Origin: Jeotgalibacillus malaysiensis
GTDB taxonomy: Bacteria > Bacillota > Bacilli > Bacillales > Jeotgalibacillaceae
Length of the DNA stretch: 64,000 nt
Direction of reading: 5' to 3'
Assembly (NCBI GenBank): GCA_000818095.1
Contig: CP009416.1
Coordinates: 2,960,501-3,024,500, forward strand
Shown here: positions 40,625 to 48,160 of the stretch, one piece after another
How positions within the stretch are numbered: position 1 is the first letter of the stretch
Layout: each line of letters begins with the position of its first letter
Position numbers and translations under genes: made by a program
Notes under the pieces: generated by a model
Database searches by the model: none
Seen by the model: only the letters and a program-made list of their open reading frames with translations
Told to the model about the DNA's origin: nothing

Positions 40625-41998
40625 ATGGCATTAGATCAATATTTCCGCGACAATCGCGAACGGCATTTGGCAGAACTGACAGACTGGCTTTCAATCCCAA
40701 GCGTCAGCTCACTGTCAGAACACAAGCAGGATACGTTAAAAGGCGGTGAATGGATCGCTGAAAACCTGCGCAGTATCGGTATGGAAAACGTCCAGATCAT
40801 CCCGACTCCCGGTCATCCGGTTGTATATGGCGACTGGCTTCACGCAGAAGGCGCACCAACTGTCCTCGTATACGGACACTATGACGTCCAGCCGGTCGAT
40901 CCCCTTCATTTATGGGAAACAGAACCCTTCAAGCCTGCGATCCGCGACAACAAAATTTTTGCACGTGGCGCAACAGATGATAAAGGACAATCCTTTATGC
41001 ATGTTAAAGCAGTAGAAGCTTTATTGAAGGAAAACGGCAGTCTGCCGGTCAACCTGAAGTTTCTCATTGAAGGTGAAGAGGAAATTGGCAGCGTTAACCT
41101 GCCAAAGTTTGTTGAAGAAAATCAGGACCTATTGTCATCAGATGTGATTGTCATTTCAGATACAGGCATGCAGGAAAAAGGACAGCCTGCTATCTGTTAC
41201 GGTCTGCGCGGACTTGCCGGCATTCAGATTGATGTGAAAGGTGCAAAAGGCGACCTTCATTCAGGTCTTTATGGAGGCGCTGTGCAAAACGCACTTCACG
41301 CGCTCGTCAGTCTGCTTGACTCTTTCCGTGATGAAAACGGCGTGATCCAGGTAGACCGCTTTTATGATAAAGTCGAGCCGCTCACTGATGATGAAAAGGC
41401 TGCCTATGAAGCACTGAACTTTTCAGATGAAGCTTTGAAAAAAGAGCTTGAAGTAGGAGCGCTGTTCGGTGAAAAAGGCTATACGTCACTTGAGCGCATG
41501 TGGACACGACCAACACTTGAAATCAACGGTATGTGGGGCGGCTTTGAAGGTGAAGGTATTAAAACCGTTTTGCCAAATGAAGCACATGCGAAGATTACAT
41601 GCCGCCTTGTCCCGCATCAGGATCCTGATGAAATCGTCGAACTTTTAACAAAGCATGTTGAAGCACACACGCCACCAGGTGTAACAGTTGAAGTTACGCC
41701 ATTTGACAAAGGGGCGCCATACGTAACACCTTACGATCACCCTGCTATTCAGGCTGCCGGTGCATCTTATGAAAAAGTGTACGGCGTACCAACTCAGTTC
41801 ATCCGCGGCGGCGGTTCGATTCCGATCGTTGCAGCGTTTGATCAGATTTTACAGAAGCCGATTGTATTGATGGGATTCGGCCTGCCAGGCGAGAATTTCC
41901 ATGCACCGAATGAGCACTTCCATTTAGAGAATTTTGATCAGGGACTGCGCGTGATTGCGGATTATTACAGTACGCTGCCTGAGATTTTGAAGAAATAA
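40625..41998 (+). CDS. M20-family dipeptidase
   Basis: 457 residues. Metallopeptidase M20 with the metal-site segments VYGHYDVQP (His, Asp), ARGATDDKGQ, EGEEEIGS (catalytic Glu pair) and late GLPGENFHAPNEHF. The central dimerisation domain contains DLHSGLYGG. Length and order match dinuclear-zinc dipeptidases of the carnosinase/DUG1 type (cytosolic non-specific dipeptidase group). ATG 40625 has AAAGGAG about eight bases upstream; TTG 40619 is too close. The upstream gap holds the candidate RNA on the other strand. Confidence 0.9.
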   Translation: MALDQYFRDNRERHLAELTDWLSIPSVSSLSEHKQDTLKGGEWIAENLRSIGMENVQIIPTPGHPVVYGDWLHAEGAPTVLVYGHYDVQPVDPLHLWETEPFKPAIRDNKIFARGATDDKGQSFMHVKAVEALLKENGSLPVNLKFLIEGEEEIGSVNLPKFVEENQDLLSSDVIVISDTGMQEKGQPAICYGLRGLAGIQIDVKGAKGDLHSGLYGGAVQNALHALVSLLDSFRDENGVIQVDRFYDKVEPLTDDEKAAYEALNFSDEALKKELEVGALFGEKGYTSLERMWTRPTLEINGMWGGFEGEGIKTVLPNEAHAKITCRLVPHQDPDEIVELLTKHVEAHTPPGVTVEVTPFDKGAPYVTPYDHPAIQAAGASYEKVYGVPTQFIRGGGSIPIVAAFDQILQKPIVLMGFGLPGENFHAPNEHFHLENFDQGLRVIADYYSTLPEILKK

Positions 41999-42008
41999 TT
42001 GGTTTTGG

Positions 42009-42041
42009 ACCGCCGCTCGTTTTGTGAGCGGCGGTTTCTTT
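42009..42041 (+). terminator. Terminator after dipeptidase
   Basis: ACCGCCGCTC / GAGCGGCGGT followed by TTCTTT. Confidence 0.88.
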
Positions 42042-42075
42042 AGGATGGGGGACGTGCTGCGGGAGTTAGTAGGTC

Positions 42076-42201
42076 TTTTTACACTCTTCTGCGAACGTCC
42101 TTGTTTTTTCTCCGAACATACTTGAATAAACGTCGAACATGACCGGTTGAACGCTGAACAATCGATGTTTTTCTCCGAACATGGCCATTTATTCTACGAA
42201 C
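42076..42201 (-). repeat. Family A array 2, six 21-bp units
   Basis: On the minus strand GTTC begins at 42201, 42180, 42159, 42138, 42117 and 42096: exactly six units at 21 bp. The last reads GTTCGCAGAAGAGTGTAA, matching the last unit at other loci. It lies between convergent genes, just past the dipeptidase terminator. Confidence 0.88.
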
Positions 42202-42225
42202 CAGCCAGCCCGCCCGCAAACACAA

Positions 42226-42266
42226 AAAAACCGCCCGGCACCTACCCACCAAACGGTTCTCGTCAC
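42226..42266 (-). terminator. Probable terminator after 70-aa gene
   Basis: Minus strand AACCG...CGGTT with an imperfect inner stem, followed by seven T. Confidence 0.6.
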
Positions 42267-42271
42267 ACGAT

Positions 42272-42484
42272 TTAAGTATCCATCAGCCGATTGCTCGCAA
42301 TCAATCTGTACACTGTACTCACTGATCTATTTTTCTCTTCCCATTCCGCAGTAATGACATCAGGGATTTCATAAGACTGTTCCATCCGGATCATCAAATC
42401 AGCATATCGTTCATCAAGTAAATCTACTGGAATGGACTCCGCTTTTAATGTATGGAATTCCTGCAAAATGCTTTGAAGCGTCAT
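42272..42484 (-). CDS. Small hypothetical protein, 70 aa
   Basis: MTLQSILQEFHTLKAESIPV at the start, acidic with one Trp, no Cys, no membrane segment and probably helical. ATG 42484 has GAGG ten bases upstream; the TTG at 42493 abuts the site. I do not recognise a family. It has its own terminator, so it is likely expressed; it may form a transcript with the exonuclease gene upstream. Confidence 0.55.
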   Translation of the reverse strand: MTLQSILQEFHTLKAESIPVDLLDERYADLMIRMEQSYEIPDVITAEWEEKNRSVSTVYRLIASNRLMDT

Positions 42485-42583
42485 TTCTGACAATCCTCTC
42501 TATGTTCAATTTACTTCGTGCACCTTACTATTCCCACATAACAAAATGTTTCAAACCATTTCCAGCATATTGTAATAAATTTG

Positions 42584-43234
42584 TCACGGTGTCCTCGATG
42601 AACGCAGTGCGAGAAGTTCCCCCCAGGTTGTGATCCCTCTTTCTTTCACACGCTCACAAAGCTCACAAAAAAGGTAGGCCGCAGTCAGCGCATCACCGAG
42701 CGCCGTGTGCCTGTCATACATCCTCGTTTCAAAGACAGACGCATAGTAGGCAAGGTCCTTCATTTCCCAGGTTGGTACGAGATAGGCAAGCAGGTCGAGT
42801 GTATCCATTGCCGGCGGCTCCTGATAGCGGAGCGAGTTTCTTCTGAGCTCATGTTTGAATACGAGCAGATCAAATGAAATATAGTGTCCGACAAGCGCAT
42901 GGGTTTCAAGTTGTTTCCCTTTTTCAAAAAGCGCTTCAATGACCTCCATTGCTCCAGGCGCATCCGCTACATCCGACTGCTTAATCGATGTCAGGTCGGT
43001 GATGAGAGGCGGGATGTCTCTGTCCGGATTCACGTACGACTGAAATGACTCTTCTTCTAGTACCTTCAACCCCTTCACCGGAACGGCGCCAATTTCAATC
43101 ATTCTGTCATCCTTCCCTACTGCAAAGCCTGTTGTTTCAGTATCAATGACGAGCAGGTTCAACTCATCAAGCGGAGTGGAAAGCGGAATATCTGTGATGA
43201 TCTGATCATCAAATTTCTTTGACCATATCGCCAT
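42584..43234 (-). CDS. DEDDh 3'-5' exonuclease (DnaQ-like)
   Basis: 216 residues. ExoI VIDTETTGF (Asp-Glu), ExoII in VGHYISFDLLVF, and ExoIII HTALGDALTAAYLF (His and Asp). This is the epsilon-type exonuclease fold of DNA polymerase III, here as a separate protein with an N-terminal ~40-residue extension. It is the last gene of the symporter/DUF294 operon, an arrangement seen in other bacteria with VC_2705 symporters. ATG 43234 has GGAGGG upstream and overlaps the DUF294 gene end region only in the longer frame. Confidence 0.88.
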   Translation of the reverse strand: MAIWSKKFDDQIITDIPLSTPLDELNLLVIDTETTGFAVGKDDRMIEIGAVPVKGLKVLEEESFQSYVNPDRDIPPLITDLTSIKQSDVADAPGAMEVIEALFEKGKQLETHALVGHYISFDLLVFKHELRRNSLRYQEPPAMDTLDLLAYLVPTWEMKDLAYYASVFETRMYDRHTALGDALTAAYLFCELCERVKERGITTWGELLALRSSRTP

Positions 43235-43247
43235 GGTGTCCCTCCTT

Positions 43248-45122
43248 TCACACACCCATTTCCCTGACCGCCGCCTGCTGGAAGTGACGCAGCGATTCAA
43301 GTGATTTTGACAGTAAGGCTTTCTCTCTTGAAGTCAGCTGATCCGGACGGACTTCGGATGTTCCTTCCTGCTTACGCTGAAGGTTTAGCGACAGAATAAA
43401 ATCGATGCTTTCCTTCAGATCTGTGTCTTCTTCAATCTTTCCCTTTTCAGTCAGCTTTGCAATTCGCTCAGCAGTTGATCCTTCAAGTATGCCTGCACGA
43501 ATTGAACTGATCTGCAGTGCATGGTGGAACGGAAACAGCACCTGCTTTTTCAAGTCTATGACTTTCCCTTCACGTAAAATCAAGCTTCTGATCCGGTGGT
43601 CGATCGATGGGATGGGCGCTGATCTGATTTCCTCTGCCATTTGCCTGAGCAGGACGCCGGAGTGATCCAGCTCTTTTTTCAGCCCCTGCATAAAAGCATG
43701 ATGAACCTCGGCATTTCCATAAAGCCATCTCATCGCAAAAAAGTTATAGGCATATAGGATGTTTTGCGGTGTAGAGCGAAGTGCCCACCTCCTGATCCGC
43801 TGCTGCCAGTCAGTCACAGAGCCTCTCCACATCGGGTTGCTGACCATCATATGACCGTCACATAATCTGAAGCCGGCTTTCTCAAGCAGAGACGTGATTT
43901 CTGAGCCCAGCTTTTCAAAATAAGCCTCTTCTTTCTCACCGTTTTGTTCAAATACAAGAAAATGATCCTGGTCTGTCATCTGGAACTGCTCACCGCGGCC
44001 CGCACTGCCCATTTGATAGAAGGCAAACTCACACGGCGGCTCCCCGGTATTTCTAACTGCATCACTCAGCAGCTTTCCTGTCAGCTGATCAAAAAGCGGT
44101 GTCATAGCTGAAGACAACATGCGGATACTCGCCCGTTCAGAAATGAGCTGTGAAGCCATTTTCTTCAAATCCTCTGACAGCTTTTCAAGTGATGACGGGT
44201 TAACTGACTGAATTTCTTTCATCAGGTGCTGGATGGATCTGTGACGCTGTTTTAAGACATCTGAAAGGGTCAGCATGCCGATCGGACGCTCTCTTTCATC
44301 CAGTACCACGATGTGGCGCAGGTCACCTTTCATTTGAAAAACAGCGAGCGCATCATAATAAAATGCACTTCGCTTAATGACGGCACATTCCTGACCGATC
44401 TCTGACAGCTGTGCAGTAAGCGGTACTTTTTCAGCGATCGCTTTCATCACTTCTCTCATCGACACGATATAAGGAACTTCATTTTTCACAAATACAGCAG
44501 CACTCAGTTTATGACGTGCCATAAAACTGATGCCTTCTTCGATTGTACTGTCAGGTGAAACGGTAAGCAGCGGGGAGGACATCATGTCCTGCACCCGCTG
44601 AAATACCTGCTTCTGCTGTTCAACCCATCCTGCCTGCTGCATCTGTTCAGTTAATGACTGATACACATCCTGCAGGCGGAAGATTGCTTTTTCCAAAAAG
44701 TACTGCTGTACTGAAGGCTCCCCCCAGAGCGCTTGCAGTACGCTGTATGGAATAAATAATCCCTGTGTTGTTTCAAGTGCTAAAATCTCAACGGTATGAA
44801 CAGGTTCATCCGTCGGTTTCAGCATCGTACTGATACTTGCAAGCCCGACAATTTCGCCGGGGCCTGCAAACTCAAGCACTTCTCTTTCATCCCGGAACCC
44901 TGCTGCATATACTTCAGCAAGTCCTGAAGTGATCAGCAGAATCCCTTCCCTTTTTTTACGCGCATCCGCAATTAAAACACCCTGGTCGTACTGCCGCTCC
45001 TGACATTGGTCATAAAGCCGGCTGAACTCACTTTCAGATCTGTTTTTAAAAAGCGGTGTCTCTTTGATAAATGCTTTGATTGATTCACCGTCACTTGGAT
45101 GGCGGTACGTCGTTTCCGTCAT
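43248..45122 (-). CDS. cNMP-CBS-DUF294 nucleotidyltransferase-like protein
   Basis: 624 residues. An N-terminal cyclic-nucleotide-binding-like domain (about 20-140), a CBS pair (about 165-290; MSSPLLTVSPDSTIEEGISFM, IGMLTLSDVLKQRH), the putative nucleotidyltransferase DUF294 (FYQMGSAGRGEQFQMTDQDHFLVFE, with a GSxxRxE-type active-site region) and DUF294_C. It is thought to be a signalling protein related to GlnD-like uridylyltransferases. It overlaps the symporter gene end by 32 bp. It probably regulates uptake by the symporter. ATG 45122 has GAGG nine bases upstream. Confidence 0.87.
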   Translation of the reverse strand: MTETTYRHPSDGESIKAFIKETPLFKNRSESEFSRLYDQCQERQYDQGVLIADARKKREGILLITSGLAEVYAAGFRDEREVLEFAGPGEIVGLASISTMLKPTDEPVHTVEILALETTQGLFIPYSVLQALWGEPSVQQYFLEKAIFRLQDVYQSLTEQMQQAGWVEQQKQVFQRVQDMMSSPLLTVSPDSTIEEGISFMARHKLSAAVFVKNEVPYIVSMREVMKAIAEKVPLTAQLSEIGQECAVIKRSAFYYDALAVFQMKGDLRHIVVLDERERPIGMLTLSDVLKQRHRSIQHLMKEIQSVNPSSLEKLSEDLKKMASQLISERASIRMLSSAMTPLFDQLTGKLLSDAVRNTGEPPCEFAFYQMGSAGRGEQFQMTDQDHFLVFEQNGEKEEAYFEKLGSEITSLLEKAGFRLCDGHMMVSNPMWRGSVTDWQQRIRRWALRSTPQNILYAYNFFAMRWLYGNAEVHHAFMQGLKKELDHSGVLLRQMAEEIRSAPIPSIDHRIRSLILREGKVIDLKKQVLFPFHHALQISSIRAGILEGSTAERIAKLTEKGKIEEDTDLKESIDFILSLNLQRKQEGTSEVRPDQLTSREKALLSKSLESLRHFQQAAVREMGV

Positions 45123-46767
45123 CAAGCCACACCTCTCCATCCCGGTATGTCATCTGCTCAGGATAACGAAGGTCAATAACCTCTTCCTGAATCTTCTGTG
45201 ATGGCGGCTTTGTTGCAAGTGATACGACTACGTTTGCAATAATCGCAGCAGATGCACCGAAGACCCCAGCTCCTGTATCAATAATGCCCAGAATCGTAAA
45301 TCCGCCATATTTAGCTGCGAAAATATAACCAAGCGTTACTGATAAACCGACTAGCATGCCGGCAATAACACCTTTCGCATTCGACCGTTTCCACCATACA
45401 CCAAGCAGCAGTGCCGGGAAGAAGGATCCGGAAGCAAGCGCAAACGCCCACGCAACAATCTGCGTAATCGCACCAGGCGGATTCAGCGCAATCACACCCG
45501 CTGCAAGTGAAGCAAGTACGATTGACCAGCGTCCAACTGCCAGACGTTTTTTATCTGATGCATTTGGATTAATTGAACGGAAGTAAATATCATGTGACAG
45601 TGATGCAGAGATCGCAATCATCAGACCACCGGCCGTTGACAACGCGGCAGCCATCGCACCTGCTGCCATCAGACCGATGACAAAGATACCAAGGTTCGCA
45701 ATTTCAGGTGTTGCCATAACGACAATATCGTTGGCAATCTGAAGCTCCTGCCATTGCAGTACGCCATCCCCGCTCGTATCGGCAACTTGCAGCATGCCGG
45801 TATCCACCCATGAAGCTGTCCATGCAGGCAGCTGATCGATTGGTGAACCTGCAACCTGCGTCATCAGGATAAAGCGTGAAAATGCAGCATATGCAGGTGC
45901 TGAAAGATATAGAAGTCCAATGAATAACAGCGCCCACGCACCACTCCAGCGGGCAGCTTTCATTGTTGATACGGTGTAAAAACGTACAATAACGTGTGGA
46001 AGTCCTGCAGTACCGGCCATCAGCGTGAACATCAGCGCAAGGAACTGCCACTTGGTTCCTTCTGTAAATGGCACGACATATTCAGAAATTCCAAGCTCCC
46101 GGTCCAGCACCCTCATTTCCTCAATGACTGAACCATATGAAATCCATGGCAGTGGATTATTCGTCAGCTGAAGCGCCATAAAGATAACAGGTACAAGGTA
46201 CGCTGTGATTAACACACAATACTGTGCCACCTGCGTCCACGTGATCCCTTTCATCCCGCCAAGCGCTGAATAAAAGGCGATTAGACAGGCACCAATAATG
46301 GTTCCGATCCGGTAGTCCACTTCAAGCAGGCGACCGATCACAACACCGGATCCTGACATCTGTCCGATTGAATATGTAAAACTGATGATAATCGTTGCTA
46401 CAGCAGCAATCAGTCTCGCAAGATTACTTCCGTAACGGTCACCGATAAACTCAGGAACCGTATAACGTCCATATTTACGAAGCTGAGGCGCCATTAGGAA
46501 GGTTAATAGTAAATAACCGCCTGTCCACCCCATGATGTAGCCCAGGCCGTCATACCCCATGACCATGACAGTTCCGGCCATCCCGATGAATGAAGCAGCA
46601 CTCATCCAGTCAGCGCCAATCGCCATCCCGTTGTAAATCGGCGGTACGCCTCGTCCTGCTACGTAAAAGTCTGATGTTGCTTTCGCCTGATTATAAATAG
46701 CAATTCCTATGTAAAGACCAAATGTAACAAGTATAAAGGCCAGCGAAACAATAAACTGACTATCCAT
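45091..46767 (-). CDS. Sodium:solute symporter, VC_2705 subfamily
   Basis: 558 residues, about 13 hydrophobic segments of the SSS family (DFYVAGRGVPPIYNGMAIGADWMSAASFIGMAG; YSIGQMSGSGVVIGRLL; GLMAAGAMAAALSTAGGLMIAISASLSHDIYF). It is closest to the VC_2705 group, relatives of the acetate permease ActP. An external loop contains a complete EF-hand-like loop DTSGDGVLQWQE. It is encoded after its small subunit and before the DUF294 regulator. It likely imports a carboxylate such as acetate with Na+. ATG 46767 follows GGGGGAG. Confidence 0.9.
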   Translation of the reverse strand: MDSQFIVSLAFILVTFGLYIGIAIYNQAKATSDFYVAGRGVPPIYNGMAIGADWMSAASFIGMAGTVMVMGYDGLGYIMGWTGGYLLLTFLMAPQLRKYGRYTVPEFIGDRYGSNLARLIAAVATIIISFTYSIGQMSGSGVVIGRLLEVDYRIGTIIGACLIAFYSALGGMKGITWTQVAQYCVLITAYLVPVIFMALQLTNNPLPWISYGSVIEEMRVLDRELGISEYVVPFTEGTKWQFLALMFTLMAGTAGLPHVIVRFYTVSTMKAARWSGAWALLFIGLLYLSAPAYAAFSRFILMTQVAGSPIDQLPAWTASWVDTGMLQVADTSGDGVLQWQELQIANDIVVMATPEIANLGIFVIGLMAAGAMAAALSTAGGLMIAISASLSHDIYFRSINPNASDKKRLAVGRWSIVLASLAAGVIALNPPGAITQIVAWAFALASGSFFPALLLGVWWKRSNAKGVIAGMLVGLSVTLGYIFAAKYGGFTILGIIDTGAGVFGASAAIIANVVVSLATKPPSQKIQEEVIDLRYPEQMTYRDGEVWLDDGNDVPPSK

Positions 46768-46840
46768 TCTGTCTCCCCCTTTGAATGACACTCATCCAAT
46801 TAGTTGTCTAGACAACCATCTCCTCAGCCATCCCCGCTGA

Positions 46841-47143
46841 TTAATGGTCGACCGTCTTACCAGAACCAATCGATTCATTTCTTGCTTCATCAATGCCGTA
46901 CTTCTTATCAACACGGTCACTAACAATCGCATTGACAAACAGCAGAATAATAAATGTCAGCACCGCACCCTGAGCACCCATGTAGTAATGAAGCGGAATC
47001 CCGTTAAATGTGACCTCAGACAGTGGTTCGGCAAACAATACAACACCATACGATACCGTTGCACCAATTGCTAAGTAGATCATAATGAGCGTCGTCCGCG
47101 TTTTGAAATACGAGTCCGCCACTTTCTTGTCAATTTTCTTCAT
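46841..47143 (-). CDS. Symporter small subunit (DUF4212)
   Basis: 100 residues, two hydrophobic helices (TRTTLIMIYLAIGATVSYGVVLFA; YYMGAQGAVLTFIILLFVNAIV). It matches the conserved small membrane protein always found beside VC_2705-type sodium symporters, probably a subunit. It is third-from-promoter in an operon of five genes, after a 61-aa membrane protein. Confidence 0.88.
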   Translation of the reverse strand: MKKIDKKVADSYFKTRTTLIMIYLAIGATVSYGVVLFAEPLSEVTFNGIPLHYYMGAQGAVLTFIILLFVNAIVSDRVDKKYGIDEARNESIGSGKTVDH

Positions 47144-47160
47144 GATTCTCCCCCTTTACA

Positions 47161-47346
47161 TTAACTTCTCAAGTCAAAGATAAATGTCACCGTATCCCAA
47201 AACGGCATTGGCACTTTCACAATCTCAATCACAATTAACGCACCCACACCAAGCACCGGTGTTAAAAGAAGACGCTTCTTCTTCAGCTTTAAAGCCAGGA
47301 AAACCGATACAACTGTGAGTATTCCTAAAAACCATACTGCAAACAT
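47161..47346 (-). CDS. Small membrane protein heading the symporter operon
   Basis: 61 residues with two hydrophobic helices (MFAVWFLGILTVVSVFLALK; LLLTPVLGVGALIVIEIVKV) separated by a KKKR cluster. A good site AAAGGAG lies just before the ATG, and a perfect cre box covers 47360-47373 directly upstream. The gap to the small-subunit gene is only 14 bp. I do not recognise the family; an accessory symporter component is plausible. Confidence 0.65.
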   Translation of the reverse strand: MFAVWFLGILTVVSVFLALKLKKKRLLLTPVLGVGALIVIEIVKVPMPFWDTVTFIFDLRS

Positions 47347-47700
47347 CCCATCACTCCTTTGTAAGCGTTAACAATTTAGCTTGTAAAAAAGACTTGAATC
47401 TGTATCTACAGCAGCCCCCCTCAGCTGAGAAACAGTTGCCGATTACAAACCACCGGTCATTTTATAAACTTTCATCAAAAAGAATGAATATTCAACCTTT
47501 TTACATTATTCATTTAATTAGCACCTGATGTCAAGAATTGTTCACAACCTGAAAGGGGTATTTTGTCCTGTAATACTGACCGGTCAGGTAGCTGTACTGC
47601 CATAAAAATACTGTCATACCGTTACTTTCGTTTAAAAAAGAATCCTGTATTATGTCAGTTCACTTTTAAATTTTTTTTGCGAAAAGATCAGTAGAAGTGA
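47347..47700. other. AT-rich upstream region of symporter operon
   Basis: No gene is visible on either strand. Besides the cre box at 47360 it has a GAATGAATATTC palindromic stretch near 47481-47492 that could bind a regulator. I could not settle on a minus-strand promoter. Confidence 0.4.
47360..47373. promoter_or_regulatory. Catabolite-responsive element (cre)
   Basis: TGTAAGCGTTAACA fits the CcpA cre consensus TGWAARCGNTWNCW at every position. It lies just before the ribosome binding site of the first gene of the symporter operon, a roadblock position. Glucose should repress uptake of the poorer carbon source. Confidence 0.82.
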
Positions 47701-47761
47701 CGATTATTGGAGGTTGCCTTGTGTGATATACTAAGAAAAAACCGAAACGGGGTAATATAGC

Positions 47762-47953
47762 ATGAACGGACAGAAACGAAACGACATCGCACCCGGCAAA
47801 AAGGTCGATATTGTCTTAAAAAAAGACCAGCGATCAGGGAACCTGACAGCTGGTACAGTAAAAGATATTTTAACCAATTCCCCAAGCCACCCGCATGGCA
47901 TCAAGGTGCGCCTTGAGGATGGCCAGGTTGGACGTGTGAAGAAGGTATATTGA
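47762..47953 (+). CDS. ywbE: YwbE family protein
   Basis: 63 residues: NGQKRNDIAPGKKVDIVLKK, DQRSGNLTAGTVKDILTNS, PSHPHGIKVRLEDGQVGRVK. This is the full-length KOW-like YwbE family, small beta-barrel proteins of unknown function widely conserved in Bacillales. The upstream site is weak (GGGGTAAT). It has no obvious operon partner; a family A array follows. Confidence 0.9.
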   Translation: MNGQKRNDIAPGKKVDIVLKKDQRSGNLTAGTVKDILTNSPSHPHGIKVRLEDGQVGRVKKVY

Positions 47954-48018
47954 TATTGCATTTGCGCGATCCGGGAGGCTTGGCTTCCGGTTCGTATTTT
48001 GTGGTCGGGGCATAGGTC

Positions 48019-48144
48019 TAATGACACTCTTCTACGAACGATGGTGATTTTTCTACGAACCTGTCATGTATTTCTAAGAACCACACGATCTATTCTCCGA
48101 ACATACCATGTTTTTCTAAGAACATCCCGCGCTTTTCCACGAAC
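48019..48144 (-). repeat. Family A array 3, six 21-bp units
   Basis: On the minus strand GTTC begins at 48144, 48123, 48102, 48081, 48060 and 48039. The last unit is GTTCGTAGAAGAGTGTCA. It lies between the convergent ywbE and helicase genes. Confidence 0.88.
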
Positions 48145-48160
48145 CACAAGCACCACTCCC

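Noticed and set aside
40461-40700. ORF on the minus strand inside the 40.1-40.6 kb gap
   Set aside because: It overlaps the dipeptidase start and the RNA promoter, lacks a ribosome binding site, and the region folds as RNA. I prefer non-coding.
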